The position numbers and the translations under genes are program-made. The notes below the pieces were generated by a model. That model saw only the letters and a list, made by a program, of their open reading frames with translations, was not told where the DNA came from and did no database searches. From Vitis vinifera (taxonomy: Eukaryota > Streptophyta > Magnoliopsida > Vitales > Vitaceae): a stretch of 64,000 nt of DNA. The stretch covers positions 506,001-570,000 of the forward strand of contig NC_081822.1 in the NCBI RefSeq assembly GCF_030704535.1. Direction: 5' to 3'. Positions 36,392-49,478 of this stretch are shown here, piece after piece; position 1 is the first letter of the stretch, and each line of letters begins with the position of its first letter.

Positions 36392-38700
36392 GCTTTTTTT
36401 GATTGGCTTTCAATGGATATCTTGATTCTTTATTATTTATTTCAGAAGAAAATCGGACCCACTTTCTCAGTATTCAAATTTTTTACTTTTCTAAGAAATT
36501 TCTCGGGAATTTTGGAGATTTTATTACTGGTGAATAGTTGGACTACAGCTGGAAGATGTTTGAAAATGAGGGGAAATGGGTTCGCGGCTTTGGGAATTGA
36601 GAAATTGAAAATTAAAATAAAAAAGAAAGAAAAATTCTTGACCGACTACATCCAAACAAACATCTTTTTTCCTTTGCTTCTTTTTCACTTTAATTTTTTT
36701 TTTTTTTTCTGAAAAGACAGCCATTTCTACCATTAAGTATACTTCACGCCTGAATGCAAAAGAGCAAAAATTCAAAATAATAATAAAAATATTTTACCAG
36801 GAAATGGGATTCGTCCATTTTCTGTGTCTTTTTCCTCCGTTTCCATTTCTAAAAAGATTCCCGGAATCATAATCATGTCAGTGGAAAACTCCAGGGCTTT
36901 TCGTTTTGGATATGTCCACGCCAGGGTATCATTCAAATTTTTTTATTTTTTTTAATAATTGCTGTTATTTAAATATTTGAATAAATATTGTCTAACTAAA
37001 ATTTTCATTTTAATCAAAATACAATTCTTTTAAAAAATAATATTTTTCTTATTTTCATTTTATTCTCTTTTTCTAATAAATATAAAAATAACTTTTTAAT
37101 TTCTTACCCACTATTAAATATTTATATTTTTCAAATATTTGAGAGAATTATATACATTCATTACACACTATCATTGTCCCATTATGTAAACTTGTACTTT
37201 AAATATCAAAATTTTTAAAAATAAAATTTATTTATACCCAAATAAAAATATTTACATCATTTTCCCATGATTTATCATTTTAAAGAATTTTTTTTTAAAT
37301 TCAAGAATAAGACAAAATTGATAAAAATTATGTTAGATAACCGATTGCTATCTATAGGGTTATAAATATATTTTTTTGATAATTAATAATCTTGTATTTT
37401 TGTAGACCAACTACCGGCTACCAACCCCAAAAAAAATTTAAATTAATTAATAAACTATCCAAAATATTTTAATAAAAAAGAAAAAAGAAAAAAAAATTGG
37501 AGGATGGAAGGTTTGAAAATTGGGGTAATTATTATAATTAGGGTTATAATGAAGATAACTTAAAAAGGAATAAAAAGATAAAAAAATTTAAAAAAATGAA
37601 CTTAAAGTAATATTTACACTATTGAGAGTACCTAACACGTCGAACTCGCTTTATTTAACTGAAACGTGCCTGATGTGAGGCAATATTTTAATTAATTTCA
37701 ACGCATTGCGTTTCTGTGGCGAGTATGGTAATTTGGTACTCGAGGAAATGACGAGATTTTGAGACAGTGAGGGCGTTGGAGTGAATGCATTTAAATTAAT
37801 TATTGTTTTTATTTGTACGATACCGGCTTTTTTTTTTTCTGAAAAATAAAAAAATTAAAGGGCATGAGAGAGAAGTGATGAAAAAGGGGAAAGGGGAGAA
37901 AAAATAATAATAATAATATAAAATATAAGTAAATTTTGAGAATTCTCGCATTTCCTCAGAAAAGCCTCTGAGCTGCTCTTCCCATCTGAAACCCTAAAAA
38001 TTTATTCTCTTCTCTCGTTTGGATCGCTGTATTTTTCCTCATTTATTGGTAAGTTTATGGAGATTTTTTTGGGTTTTTTTTTCTGGCTTCCTTAATTTTT
38101 GTGGGAATTTTGGGATTTTTTTTAAAGCTGTAAATTTCGAAAAAGATAATTTTTACGGAAACTGATCGTGGACAGGGTTTTGTAATTATGTTGATTTTCT
38201 TTAATGATGTAATGTATATTTGGTATTTTCCTCATGATCTAGGATGAAATTCGAAAAAAAATTGGATTTTTCTTCTGCGAGAAACAATGTTCGTGAGTTT
38301 AATGCTTCATTTGCGGTTATTAGGGCTTTGTTTTCGCTGTTGCTTAAATTTTTATCTCGAGATTTGAGGTGCAGGTGGGATTTTTGGGGTTAGGGTTTTG
38401 GATTTTTTGGACAGTGAGTGAGCTTACTCGGATTTCAGTATGTAGCTTTAGATTATTTGCGAAGTCCTTGCTTTGTTCCTGAGTGGTTGTTTTCAAGTGA
38501 AGTTTGCTCTGTCAAAGTGTTTTCTTTTTGTAGAGAGAAATCTTACTCACTGACAGTGTGAAATCTATTCTTCGGTGCGTAGGAGATTTTAGAGTTGATC
38601 GGTTATGTAGATTATTTCTAGGGTTTTTGCTGATCTGAAAATTCCCATTTTTAGTTGCAGGGTTGTATAGAAATTTAGTACCACTTTCCATATATGAAAG
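36392..38700. other. Divergent spacer between PsbP-like and AHL genes
   Basis: The genes are transcribed away from each other. 36400-37000 holds the PsbP-like promoter; 37000-37900 is AT-rich with nothing recognised. About 37960-38700 is the AHL 5'UTR, apparently with an intron from GTAAGTTT at 38049 to the TTGCAG acceptor at 38660. Confidence 0.65.
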
Positions 38701-41700
38701 ATGTCAGGATCTGAAACTGGAATCATGACTACCAGAGAGCCCTTCAGCATGGGTCTCCAGAAAAATGCGGTACCGTCACAGCCGGTGATACAAAACATGC
38801 GCTTAGCCTTCAGTCCAGACGGAGCAGCTGTGTACAAGCCCGTTTCCGGGACCTCCCCGCCGTACCAGTCTTCCGGCGGTACCGGTGGAGATGGTTCCAC
38901 CGGCGGCGCCATCATACCTCACGGCCTTAACATGAATATGGGGAGTGAGCCCTTGAAGAGGAAGAGAGGGAGGCCAAGGAAATACGGCCCAGATGGGACC
39001 ATGGCACTGGCGTTGTCACCTGCTCCTTCTGGTGTGAACGTATCTCAGTCCGGTGGGGCATTTTCTTCTCCACCTGCTTCGGCCGGATCAGCCTCACCTT
39101 CTTCCTTGAAGAAAGCAAGAGGCCGACCACCCGGTTCCAGCAAGAAACAGCAAATGGAAGCTCTTGGTAACTCATATTTCCCTTTTATCTTATTGGCTTT
39201 GTCTCTGTTCATCTTGCTTGTACAGTGTTTTTCAAACTGGAATGTTCTTTTGGACTGGGTATTTGATACTGGCGTGTTCTTTAGGCAACAGTTGTTTTAA
39301 CTTGTTCTAATAATTTTATAGATATGTTTTTTTTCTTTTCTTTTCTTTTCTTTTGGGTTTTTTGGAGGTCTGGGTTAGGGGTTAGTTTGAGTTCTGACAG
39401 ATAATGAAATAGTTATAGTTATTATTTAATCGCTGTTTATAAAAGTGATATTATATGAGCAGTAGATGACTCTGAAAATCAGAAAAGGAAGGCTGTGTGG
39501 TTTTTATGCTGAAACCTGGGATGATCTGTTCGATCTGACTCCATATTCTTATATGGAGAAAAATTACCCATATGCCCTTGTTTATTGTACTTGTCCGTCC
39601 CACTATTTGGTTGTTGAATTTTGTTGATATCCTGTTTCTATCATGCATATTCTTTAGCATATGTTTCATGTGCTTCTGTAATTCTTTTTACTTTGCTAAT
39701 GAAGAAAAGCTAGTTCCTTGATTGGAGATTTTATATTGAGTTCAAATTTAGTTGCTCACAGATGTTTCTGATCACAGGATCTGCGGGAGTTGGATTTACA
39801 CCTCATGTTATCACAGTGAAAGCTGGAGAGGTTCCCCCTTTTTTTCTACCTTGCTGCTACTGATTACTATAGAGATTTGTTTTCATGCAATCTAACATCT
39901 CTCAAAACCTTGGTCCTGATTTAGTGTTTTTCCTATAATATAAATTTATATTTTTGTTAGAAGTGGTAATAATTCTAAGTTGCAATTATTAGACCATAAT
40001 TTTTATTTGAAAGGAAAAAAATAGTTGTTTCATTATGGCATTTCTATTGCTGTGTCCTTATTTCCAAAAAATGAAAGCAATTGGAATTTTTTTTTTTCCA
40101 ATTTCTTTATGATGAAGCAACTTTATTATATTTCCTTTTAGCATCTTTATTATGTTTATGTTAGACTATCCTGCATTGGTTATCAAGATTTAATAAACCC
40201 AGCATGCCTGCATAGTATTTAAATATGTAGTCTTTATATCAGTATCCCCCATTTTTAGTAAGTAATGCAACATCTACTGAATCAAATTTTGTTCAGACCC
40301 ATAAAAGGGTCTGAAGAGTTCAATAATGTTCTGTTGTTCACTTACAAGCTCAATGTACCCATTAATGCAGTTCATACTTCTCAAAAGTTGTTTTAAAGTT
40401 TTTCATGCAACATCTCATATTCTGCCTGGAATGTGAAGTCCGTGTAGGCAAGCAAGTTGTAATAAGTAGAGGACAAATTTGAAGTAATTTGGAGGGATTC
40501 ACCAAAGATAGAACCATAGAAGTACAAAAGAAAGAGAATTTCCATGCTGAAAAAATATTAGTATGCATGCCTATGTATGAAAAAGAAAAACAAAGTAGGA
40601 AAAGGCAAGAAGTATGACAAACCAGTACTTTTATTGCTATAAGTATGACAAACCTATTGTCACTTGAGCCAGGCTTGAAGGGCATAGCAAACAAATGCTA
40701 TTTTAATAGAACTGATTTGCCTTGTAAGAAGAGATTGGACCAGCATGGAGTTAGTAACTGAAAAGTTCATTATTGGGACCACAACTAGACATCCAATCAT
40801 GTCAGGGATATAGGGCTTGCTAGTTTGCAATGCAATGAGGCGGTCCACATCCATGTGTTCACAATTCCACCTTATTGTATAAGGTAGCAAGGCACAAGTT
40901 ATATAGCATCTGATTTGGGAAGTGCCACTTAGTTCTGTGCTTATTATGCTGATGACATAGTAAAGGGCCTACCTTCCAATCCATGATATCATAATCCTCA
41001 CATATGCTGGTACTGGGATCTTTATTTCTGACATTAATATGATTGGTTTCAATTTATGCTGGGGGTTGGGATGGATAAGTTCCAGGTTTTATAAGTTTTT
41101 TAGTTGATTTGGAAATCAGTTACCAGTTTTACTTTTTACTTGGTTTTCCAGGATGTATCATCAAAAATAATGTCATTTTCTCAGCATGGTCCAAGGGCTG
41201 TTTGCATCCTATCAGCAAATGGTGCCATCTCTAATGTGACTCTCCGCCAACCAGCAACATCTGGTGGCACTGTAACTTATGAGGTTTGTGAGATTGCCAC
41301 ATCTTTTCCTGTTAACTTTGGCTTAAACTTAAGATTTGGTTATTATTTATTGGGTTGCATTTAATATTTTGAACATGTCAATTCTTACTGGGAGTCAATT
41401 TTGAAATAGCTGTAATTGATAAGGATGGAGCACTGACTTTTGTAAATTTCCCATATTATATCCAATGTTCCTCATCTGCTGGGTCAAAGGCATGCCTCTT
41501 ATCATATGTAGCCTTGTGTAGATCACTTGTAATTCTGGTTTAAATGGTCTCCACCCGACTAGTGGTAACCTTTGACACCAGGACTCTCCATCTTCACCCA
41601 AGTGCATGTCAACACAACATGGGTGTGGGAGTGTTTGATTTTGATTGATTGATTTGATTTCTTATGGTTGTTATGCCTGTTTGATTTTGATTACTTAATT

Positions 41701-43037
41701 ATTAATTAATTAATTGATTATTTATTTGTTTATTTTTATTTTCAACTTTGTTAATAAATAAATACATTTAGAAAAGAGAGTTTACTAGAAGAATATTTAG
41801 TGATAAGAAAAAAAATATAAAAGGATGAGAAAGGAGGAATGGGGGTAAGTGGAAAAAAATTGTATTCAGAGATATCTTCATATTTTTTTTGCCCTTTTAT
41901 TATACTATCTGTTATTTAGAGTTTCTTGAAGTGAAGGATTTGACACCTAGATTGATGTTCTTACCCAGCACCCAAACCTGCGCAATGTAGGTGGTGACCA
42001 TCTCTAACCTGACATGACTTGGTAAATAGTTGGTTATTCAGCAGTTCCTGCCAGGGAATTGTACTCATGGTATATCCTCGAGCTTGAAATATGTTTTACC
42101 ATGTCTAGTGTTACATGTAACGCTGTGTACTTCGGTTATTACCTTCCCTGGTTTATCGTGGTTAGCCATTTCTAACCTTGTTTAACCCATCTGCTTTTAT
42201 AAACAGTTCATTTTTTCTTATGCAGGGACGGTTTGAAATTCTCTCCCTTTCTGGTTCATTTCTGCTCTCAGAAAATGGTGGTCAGCGAAGCAGAACTGGG
42301 GGATTAAGCGTGTCATTGTCTGGTCCAGATGGCCGTGTTTTGGGTGGTGGCGTAGCAGGTCTTTTAACAGCTGCATCCCCTGTTCAGGTCTGTCTGCTCA
42401 ATATATATTCTCCTATTTGGAGAAATTTAACTAGAAAAAGGATTTTTTAGGGGGAGGTGGTTGTTAATTTTGTCTTGTGCAATTAAAATTTGAGTGAGCT
42501 GTCCTGTTTTCTCATTTACCCATCTTATGGTTGATGGGAGCTGTATGTCGCTCAGAGCAACACATGTTTTTACATTTAGTTAGTTAGGTTAACATTTATT
42601 ATTGACTACTTTTGTGGGATTTTGAACAATTCATTGTTTTAATTTAAGTCAAAATGAATATGAGGAACTCCTTCAGAAACCAAAATACCGGCCTTCACTT
42701 AGCTGCACTTAACTGCTTTGCTTGTTTGTGTGTTGGTGCTCACAGCAAAAAGTATCAACAAAAAGATGAGGTTTCCTTTCCATTGCAGGTAGTTGTGGGT
42801 AGTTTTATTGCAGATGGCCGCAAGGAATCAAAGTCAGCAAGCCAAGTGGAACCCTCATCAGCCCCACCAAAGATTGCCCCAGTTGGTGGTGGGGGTGGGG
42901 TAACAGGAACAAGCAGCCCCCCGTCTCGTGGGACACTGAGTGAGTCATCTGGCGGACCTGGGAGCCCCCTTAACCAGAGCACGGGAGCCTGCAATAACAG
43001 TAATCCACCAGGAATGACGAGCATCCCATGGAAGTAG
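38701..43037 (+). CDS. AT-hook/PPC nuclear protein (AHL), two-hook type
   Basis: AT-hook motif nuclear-localised protein: binds the minor groove of AT-rich DNA and oligomerises through its PPC (DUF296) domain. Five coding exons: 38701-39166, 39778-39830, 41152-41283, 42226-42387, 42789-43037 (1,062 nt, 353 aa). Two AT hooks: RGRPRKYGPDG at residues 89-99 and RGRPPGS at 140-146. The second lacks the RGRPRK form, as in type II AHLs. The PPC domain runs about 162-295 (GFTPHVITVKAGEDV, SFSQHGPRAVCILSANG, NVTLRQPATSGG, GRFEILSLSGSF). The N-terminus MSGSETG and the C-terminus ending in PWK recall the Arabidopsis AHL9/AHL10 subgroup, from memory. The C-terminal tail (about 271-353) is Ser/Pro/Gly-rich. 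A 5'UTR intron is likely. Introns 2 and 3 are long (about 1.3 and 0.9 kb) and AT-rich, with no other gene seen. Confidence 0.92.
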
Positions 43038-43818
43038 ACTGAACACTCCGCAGGTCAGCTACCTAACCAATCTCTATGTAGGACCCGGGCTCTATTGCTG
43101 TGTTGGTGATTCCCTTAAAAAAAGAGACCCATTTGTAATTTAAGCCTTGTGTAAGTTAGTTGTGCATAATAAGGACCACAGGTGACTTTCCAGCTTGACC
43201 CTACTGCTGGCTGTAAAGTTCCAACCAAGTAGTGTGACAGGTGATCTTGGCCGTGTCAGGTAGAAGAAATTAGAGAGGAGAGGTTGTGCTTTCTTTTAGT
43301 AGGTTTTAGATGGAGATGTTGATTGTAGTTTTCTTTGTATTCTGGCTTTTGCAGTCGGTTTGTTGTTGTTGTTGTTGTTGTTGTTGGTGCTTATTGTTAA
43401 CCTCGTGGAAGGTGTTGTAGTTCACTTTTAATCCTAACCTCCGTTTTATTGTTGTCTGTTACTTGCGAGTTTCGAGCTGGCTTCCCTTTTGGAATCATGT
43501 AAGAAATGTTTTATTTTCTTTAGCTTCTGTTTGCATCCAGGAAGATGGAAAAGATAAAAAGTAAAGAAAAAATGAAAAGAAAAATAAATTAAAATAAATT
43601 ATTTATGAATGTGATTTACAATTTGTTTTAATTATTTAATAAAAAGATTTGATAATTTAATTATATATAATTTTTTAATTATATCAGATTTTTTATATCT
43701 TATTATAAAATTAAATATAAGAAGATTATTTTTAAATATTTTTTCTTCTTTTAGTATTTTTCAGATAACTAATATAGTGATAAATTGAAAAGCACAAAAT
43801 AATAAAGATAAATTAAAA
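43038..43818. other. AHL 3'UTR and AT-rich flank
   Basis: About 43038-43510 is the probable 3'UTR, including a GTT trinucleotide run (43360-43386). 43545-43790 is AT-rich with lengths of TAAAATAAATTA-type sequence similar to other AT-rich patches in the window. No gene. Confidence 0.6.
43360..43386. repeat. TTG trinucleotide microsatellite
   Basis: Nine uninterrupted TTG units, in the presumed 3'UTR of the AHL gene. Confidence 0.95.
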
Positions 43819-44830
43819 AAAGTTGTGTTTATAGGCTGTTATATGGGAAAAACAGGGGTTTTGTTTGATAATGAGAAAAATTTTATATGTTTCATAATTA
43901 TTTATTGTTTATATTTATATTTTCAAAATTATCCTTTAGGTGACCCTGTCAACAACCATCACTCGTGTCCATGTCATCCAAAAAACACAGGAAGAAAAAA
44001 AAAAAAGCAATTTTGGTTTTCCTTGGGGGGTTTTACAAGGATTTTCTCAGAAATCAAACAAGGATGAATTTTCCCAAAAATCGAATAGGGGATGGTGACC
44101 CCTAGAACAGATCCAAAAACCATAGGGAGCAAAAAAAAAGCAATTTTTTTTTTTTTTGATTTTCTTTGGGGGTTTTGCATGGATTTTCTCGGAAATCAAA
44201 CAAGAATGAATTTTCCTAAAAATCGAATGAGGGCGACAGTGGCTCAAACAGATCCAGAAAATGCAGGGAGCAAAAAAAACAATTTTTTTGGTTTTCCTTC
44301 GCATGGATTTTCTTAGAAATCAAACAATGATGAATTTTCCCAAAAATCAAATGTTGGGGGGGGGGGGGGGGGGGGGGGGGGCGCACTGCTCGAACAAATC
44401 CAGAAAACACAAGGAGCAAAAAAAAAGCAATTTTTTTGGTGTTCCTTGGGGGATTTGCATGGATTTTCTCGAAAATCAAACGAGGATAAATTTCCCCGAG
44501 AATCGAATCTCTAACAAATCCAAAGAAAACACAAGGAGCAAAAAAAAAAGGAATTTTTTTTTGTCTTCATTGGGGGTTTTGCATGGATTTTCTGGGAAAT
44601 CGAACGAGGGCGACGACGACTTGAACAAATCCAGAAAACACAAGGAGCAAAAACAAAGCATATAATATTTCAAAAATAAAGGATAATTTCGGAAATCTAA
44701 ATATGAATAATAAATAATGTATAAAACATATAATATTTTTCTCATTACCAGGCAAAACCCATATTTCAGTTAGTTATATGGGTTTTCAAAACCATATATT
44801 TCCCATATAACAGCCTATAAACACAACTTT
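43819..44830. mobile_element. Long-TIR (foldback/MULE-like) element with internal minisatellite
   Basis: The left end AAAGTTGTGTTTATAGGCTG (continuing TTATATGGG) and the reverse complement of the right end are identical for the first 29 bases. They remain alignable, with gaps, for about 130-170 bp (shared AATGAGAAAAAT, TTATATGTTT, AAATTATCCTTTA). The middle (about 43970-44660) is a tandem repeat. No transposase and no convincing target duplication, so the superfamily is undecided. Open frames crossing it are made of the repeat and are not genes. Confidence 0.75.
43970..44660. repeat. Minisatellite, about five 120-157-bp units, with a G26 run
   Basis: Each unit contains GGATTTTCT..GAAATC(A/G)AAC, AATTTTCCCAAAAATCGAAT, CAAATCCAGAAAACAC, GGAGCAAAAAAAA and a T-run leading to CCTTGGGGG. 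Anchors (GGATTTTCT) fall near 44038, 44180, 44303, 44460 and 44584. One unit carries 26 consecutive G (44356-44381). Confidence 0.85.
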
Positions 44831-45198
44831 CCCATTAAACAATAACACAGAGCATTCGAAGGTACATTAGAGAAAGGATGGGCTAGTCCTTATTTCTTGG
44901 CCCTCTTCAGCAGGAAACGGAGTGAAAATATCCCAAGAGCAAAAGTCTGCCAAAACCATCCTCTTGCGTTTGCTAGATCCACCCTTTTGGCAAAAACCAT
45001 ATATTTCCCATATAATAGTCTATAAACACAACTTTCCCATTAAACAATAACATAGAGCATCTGAAGGTACATTAGAGAAGGGATGCGCTAGTCCTTATTT
45101 CTTGGCCCTCTTCAGCAGGAAACGGAGTGAAAATATCCCAAGAGCAAAAGTCTGCCAAAACCATCCTCTTGCGTTCGCTGGATCCACCCTTTTGGCCA
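44790..45198. repeat. 205-bp direct tandem duplication
   Basis: ACCATATATTTCCCATATAA starts at 44791 and again at 44996, and ACCCTTTTGGC occurs at 44981 and 45186: a constant 205-base offset. The unit joins the outer end of the inverted-repeat element to the 3'UTR and last roughly 100 coding bases of the SDR42E-like gene. The copies differ at about ten positions. Confidence 0.93.
44885..44991 (-). pseudogene. Duplicated 3' coding fragment of the SDR42E-like gene
   Basis: This is the second copy of the last about 35 codons (AKRVDPANARGWFWQTF region, with a few changes) and stop codon of the gene at 45095-49060, lying just beyond its real stop because of the 205-bp duplication. It has no start and is cut off at the duplication junction, so it cannot be expressed alone but will be in read-through transcripts. 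Confidence 0.85.
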
Positions 45199-48100
45199 AG
45201 TGCCATGCGTATACAGCCTCGCCAATATGTGCTGCAGTAGCTAGAAGAAACACCACTCTTATTATCGCCATTGAGCGGAGGAAGAAAAGACTGATTGCTC
45301 TGAAGATGGGCACAGGCCCAATATCTGGTAAGTAAGCGGCACAGAATAGAACAAACATTCCGATAATACAAAATAACCATGTCTGAAGTGTAGGCCCTTC
45401 AAGGCTTCTTCTTTTCCTTTCTTGCCAGTATGAGATGGTTGCAGCCATTCCTTCTCGAGGACTCACCAGCGGAACATAGCCAAGCTCCTCCTTAGCTTTG
45501 AGGTAAGAGAAGTAATGGGTTACACCCACCTGTCAGAGATATGAAAAATTTAGGCCATATACATATTTGAAAAGCACTGAAAAAAGAAAAAGAAACATTA
45601 TTTTTCTTGTTTGGATATCATTGAAAAAGGGTAAGGAAGAAAATGTAAATATATATACATATTGCATTTTCATTGGGAAAATGGTGGGAAAAATGCATTC
45701 CATGTTTTTCTCTTTGGACAACCAAATAAGAAAAAACGGTTTCAAATTTTGTTATATTTTTCTTCTTTTTTTCTCCTATATTTTCTTTCCCTCATGGGAA
45801 CAAACATAGCTTTATACTATTTTTAATTTCTAAAATGTGATAAGGAAAGGGAAAACATCGCTAAGGAAAATGTTTTTCTCATCTTTGATTTCTCCTAAAA
45901 AGCATGAAAGAAAATAAAATATAATTAAAATAGTTAAAACTTGTACATTTTCAAATTATTTCATCTTTTTATATAAAAGTAAAAAATAAAAATAAAAAAT
46001 TAGTGAAATGAGTTTTTTAAAAAACACATTCTTTCCTTCCAATTTTTTTCTTTTACATTTTCCCTCAAATTTTCCAAAAACCAAACATAAAGTTAAGCAA
46101 TGAGACTTGATGCCTACTGACAAAGGAAAAAGAAAAGAAACAACAGAGGATAACTTCCTAATGTTACTACATAATACATTGAACAGAATTTCAAACAGAG
46201 CATGGCTACATATCCTGAGCTGTGGTAAGGAAATTGAACTGTAGCCCATTCCTTGATGGTTTAGTCCAAAAAATTAGGGTACATGGCAGGATTAACCATG
46301 CTTTTACCTAGACTGGAAACAAGCTTCTAACCAAGCATTTCATAACCTTTCCAAGATGTTAAAAGGGAGCAACAAGCATGGAACAAGAAACCTACTTAAA
46401 TATGCAGGTTAGAAAACAAACCTTGTATACTTCAGCAGGAAGCATCAGTGGTTGTGGAAGCCACCATCGGTTCAACCATGGATATAAGAGCGTATAGATC
46501 ATGCAGTTAATCCTAGACATGAAAAGAGCATAAGGGACAGGCAACGAAGCCTTTGGCAGGTCGTACTCCAGGCTTCTGAGTAGAGGGCGGAGGAATTCAT
46601 AAATGTTTACTGGAGAACCTGTAAATAGTTGAACATAAGTACTGACCTTGTTGACACTTGGATGTCAAAAACATTATTCCTCTGATGAGATCCTCCTTTC
46701 TAGTTTTATAATTTTTATTTTATTATCTTGATTAGAGTCAAATTTCTAGATAATAACTGAATTTCCAACTCATTACAATTATTAGAAACAGTCCTGCTAA
46801 TGAACTAAATCAAATTCAATTATTGTTGCTTGTAAATAAGCCTAATAAGGAGTATAAGTTGCTTCAAAATAATCATTTGGCTGTTACCATCATTTATGAA
46901 GTAGGACTGCCCAGCAGCTATTGGACGTTTCTCTCTCCCAGGAATGTCATCTAAGAGTCCCATGCTTGCCAATATTTGTGCATGCACAAGATTATCAACA
47001 TAAATCCAATCTCCTTTTACATTTGCTTCACCTATTGTGAATGGCAGCACACCCAACTTTGCCAGAGATATTATCCTGGGAAAGTGCCTATCTTCACCAG
47101 GCCCATAGATAGCTGCTGGACGAACTGCACAGGTATAAAGACATTTCCCACTCTTGTTCCTATGTAACATGAAAAATAGCCCAGATAACTGAGTAATATT
47201 CATAAAAGTTAAATGATCATCAACAGTTACAGATATGGAACACCGCAGTTTGGCACTTTTTGGGAGCAAGGGCGTTCATGAATTTGTATACCATACATGT
47301 TCTGATTGTAACCCTTCCAATTCACAGAAAAACTAACTAAAAACTTGGTAATCTGAAAATACAATTTGCGTATTTGTTATTTTCTTTGTTCAGGTTTAAG
47401 TTATAACATAATCTGTTACTACTTAGTATCTTTATATCCAATCACAAGTAATGCTGAATGTTCAATATTTTCATTGAAATCAAATCCAATTTTTGGAAGC
47501 ATCCCAAAACTCAAGTTTACTTTTCATCATCCCCCTAAACTTGATTTGTAATTCCAAGCAATATCCTTAGCCTTCCAAAATCTTCAAACTTGAAAGGTTT
47601 TGTCAAGAAATCAGCAATTTCATCATGAGAAATGCTGCTAATGATGTAAAAATAATAAAGTTTTCCATTGTTTTAGAAGTTGTGTTCATCCAATTGTATT
47701 CCACCACACAAGGGTTGATATCTAATATGTAGTGTTTGGAAAGCATAGCATGTCACTTAATACTGATATTTAAAACTAAGAAGCTACAACTGCAAGGACA
47801 TCAAGTGCTCCCAGACCAGAGAATTCACATGGCTAAGAATTACTTACTTAAAAGGACGACCATTGTTCTTTAGAACCAGCTGTTCAGCTATAGATTTACT
47901 TCGGCTGTAAGAATCCACATGATCATCCAAAGGAAAATAAGGTAAGGCCTCATTGCCATTCAAAATCTCCTTTCCCCCAAACACAACATTGTATGTGCTT
48001 GTGTAGACAAGCCTTTTGATCCCAAATTCAATGCAAGCATCCAATATGTGGCAAGTTCCGTTTATATTCACCTCATCTACACGGCCATATTGGATCATTT

Positions 48101-49060
48101 CTTTCCCTGACATACCATAAGAAGCAAGGTGGAATACACAATCTGCACCACGTAAAGCTCTTTCAACATCCTTTTTGACAGTGATATCCCCTGTCAACAT
48201 AAAAATTTGGCCAAGTGAATAGTAGCTAAACAAGATTGCTTAATATGCAGTTAAGAACGAAGTCAAGCAATACTGGCAATACATGGCAGACAAAGTCGAA
48301 TCAAATCATTGAAAAAACAAAGAAGAAGAAGAAGAAGAAGAAGAAGACCAATAAGTAAAGATGTGGAAAAACAGGTCTTATGACAATTCCTTTTGGCATG
48401 ACAGAATTATTTCCGAAAAAAAAAATGGCTCATAACAAAAAACATTTAGATGACAACCTAAGAAAATGCATTTGAATGACAACTGCATATCTGAACAGAT
48501 TTCAGAAGCAGCAATATCCCGAAGAACTTCACTAAAATTCAAGCATGCTATCAAAAGCAGTTTTTTCTTTCATGTTCCGCAATTTCGGAAGCGGTTCCCG
48601 ACAATTCCCATCAACATAACTCGTACATATTCCTGATCAAGTATCGGAATCGTCTTTACAAGAATCAGAGATCATAAACTATAAACTAATCAGAGAAAAA
48701 AAAAAAAAAAAAACACTTCCAAACCCGAACCGATCATGCTTAAAAAATCCGGCGCCACAAATAAAGAAAATAAAATTTAAAAAAAAAAATAGACACAAAA
48801 AACCTTATCAGAAACCACATTCCAAATCGATGAAGAATATCACCTTGGATGCAGTGGACTCCTTTGTTCTCAAGATCATCGGACCAAGGCGAAGTGCTCC
48901 GCAAATCAATCGCCCGAATCTGGCGCGCACCTCTGCGAACGAGCTCAAGACAAAGAGCGGCGCCGACAAAGCCGAGACCTCCGGTCACTACGAAGGTACT
49001 GCCCTCAATGCCTTCGTTCTCGCTCAAATGCATTTTTCCGATACAATTTCTCCTTGGCAA
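45095..49060 (-). CDS. SDR42E/3-beta-HSD-like membrane-bound reductase
   Basis: Five coding exons on the minus strand: 49060-48844, 48190-47848, 47159-46888, 46618-46422, 45529-45095 (1,464 nt, 487 aa). A second Met nine codons in (49033) may be the real start and would give 478 aa. Extended short-chain dehydrogenase of the 3-beta-hydroxysteroid-dehydrogenase/isomerase family: NAD(P)-binding TGGLGFVG at residues 26-33 and catalytic Y167-x3-K171 (YSRSK). The family's RPAAIYGPGE and GDWIYVDNLVHA blocks are also present. The C-terminus has three hydrophobic segments (about 394-411, 416-442, 465-481) and a basic tail (LLKRAKK), indicating an ER or similar membrane anchor. Substrate probably a sterol or other lipid, not known. 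The 3' end lies inside a 205-bp tandem duplication. An intron holds a GAA repeat (48320-48347). Confidence 0.9.
48320..48347. repeat. GAA trinucleotide microsatellite
   Basis: About nine GAA units in intron 1 of the SDR42E-like gene (CTT on its sense strand). Confidence 0.95.
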
Positions 49061-49478
49061 TGATCCTATTACTCCGCAATGTGAGTCAACTGAGTCAACC
49101 GAGTGCAGGCAAAGAAAAAGAAGCTGAAACCCCTCGCCGGTGCCGCCTGGTTATCAGTCGCTAGCGGCTCATACGAGAAGCCGGCCACGTACAAAAGAGA
49201 AATGATATGATACTCTTCCCGTCGCCTTCACCAGCATTTTGGAAGATTTAACCAAGCCGGAGAAGACAATAGAAGGAAATGTTTCACCCAAGCATAGAAA
49301 GGGAAAACCTAATTTTCATTCTATAAAAAGAGAAACTGAAAAAATAAGGGAAAACTTTTATTATATTTTTAATTTCTATTTTTTGTTTTCACTATTCATA
49401 TTTTTTTTTTTTTCATAGTTCTCAAATTTTTCATAAAGTCTTAAGGATTTGTTTTATGGAATAAAAATAAAAAATTAA

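Noticed and set aside
44261-44665. 134-codon frame and several frames on both strands near 44 kb
   Set aside because: They consist of the minisatellite unit translated in different frames, with poly-Lys, poly-Phe and poly-Gly from homopolymers.
43819-44830. Assignment of the long-TIR element to the Mutator superfamily
   Set aside because: No 9-bp target duplication and no transposase trace; only the long inverted repeats fit.
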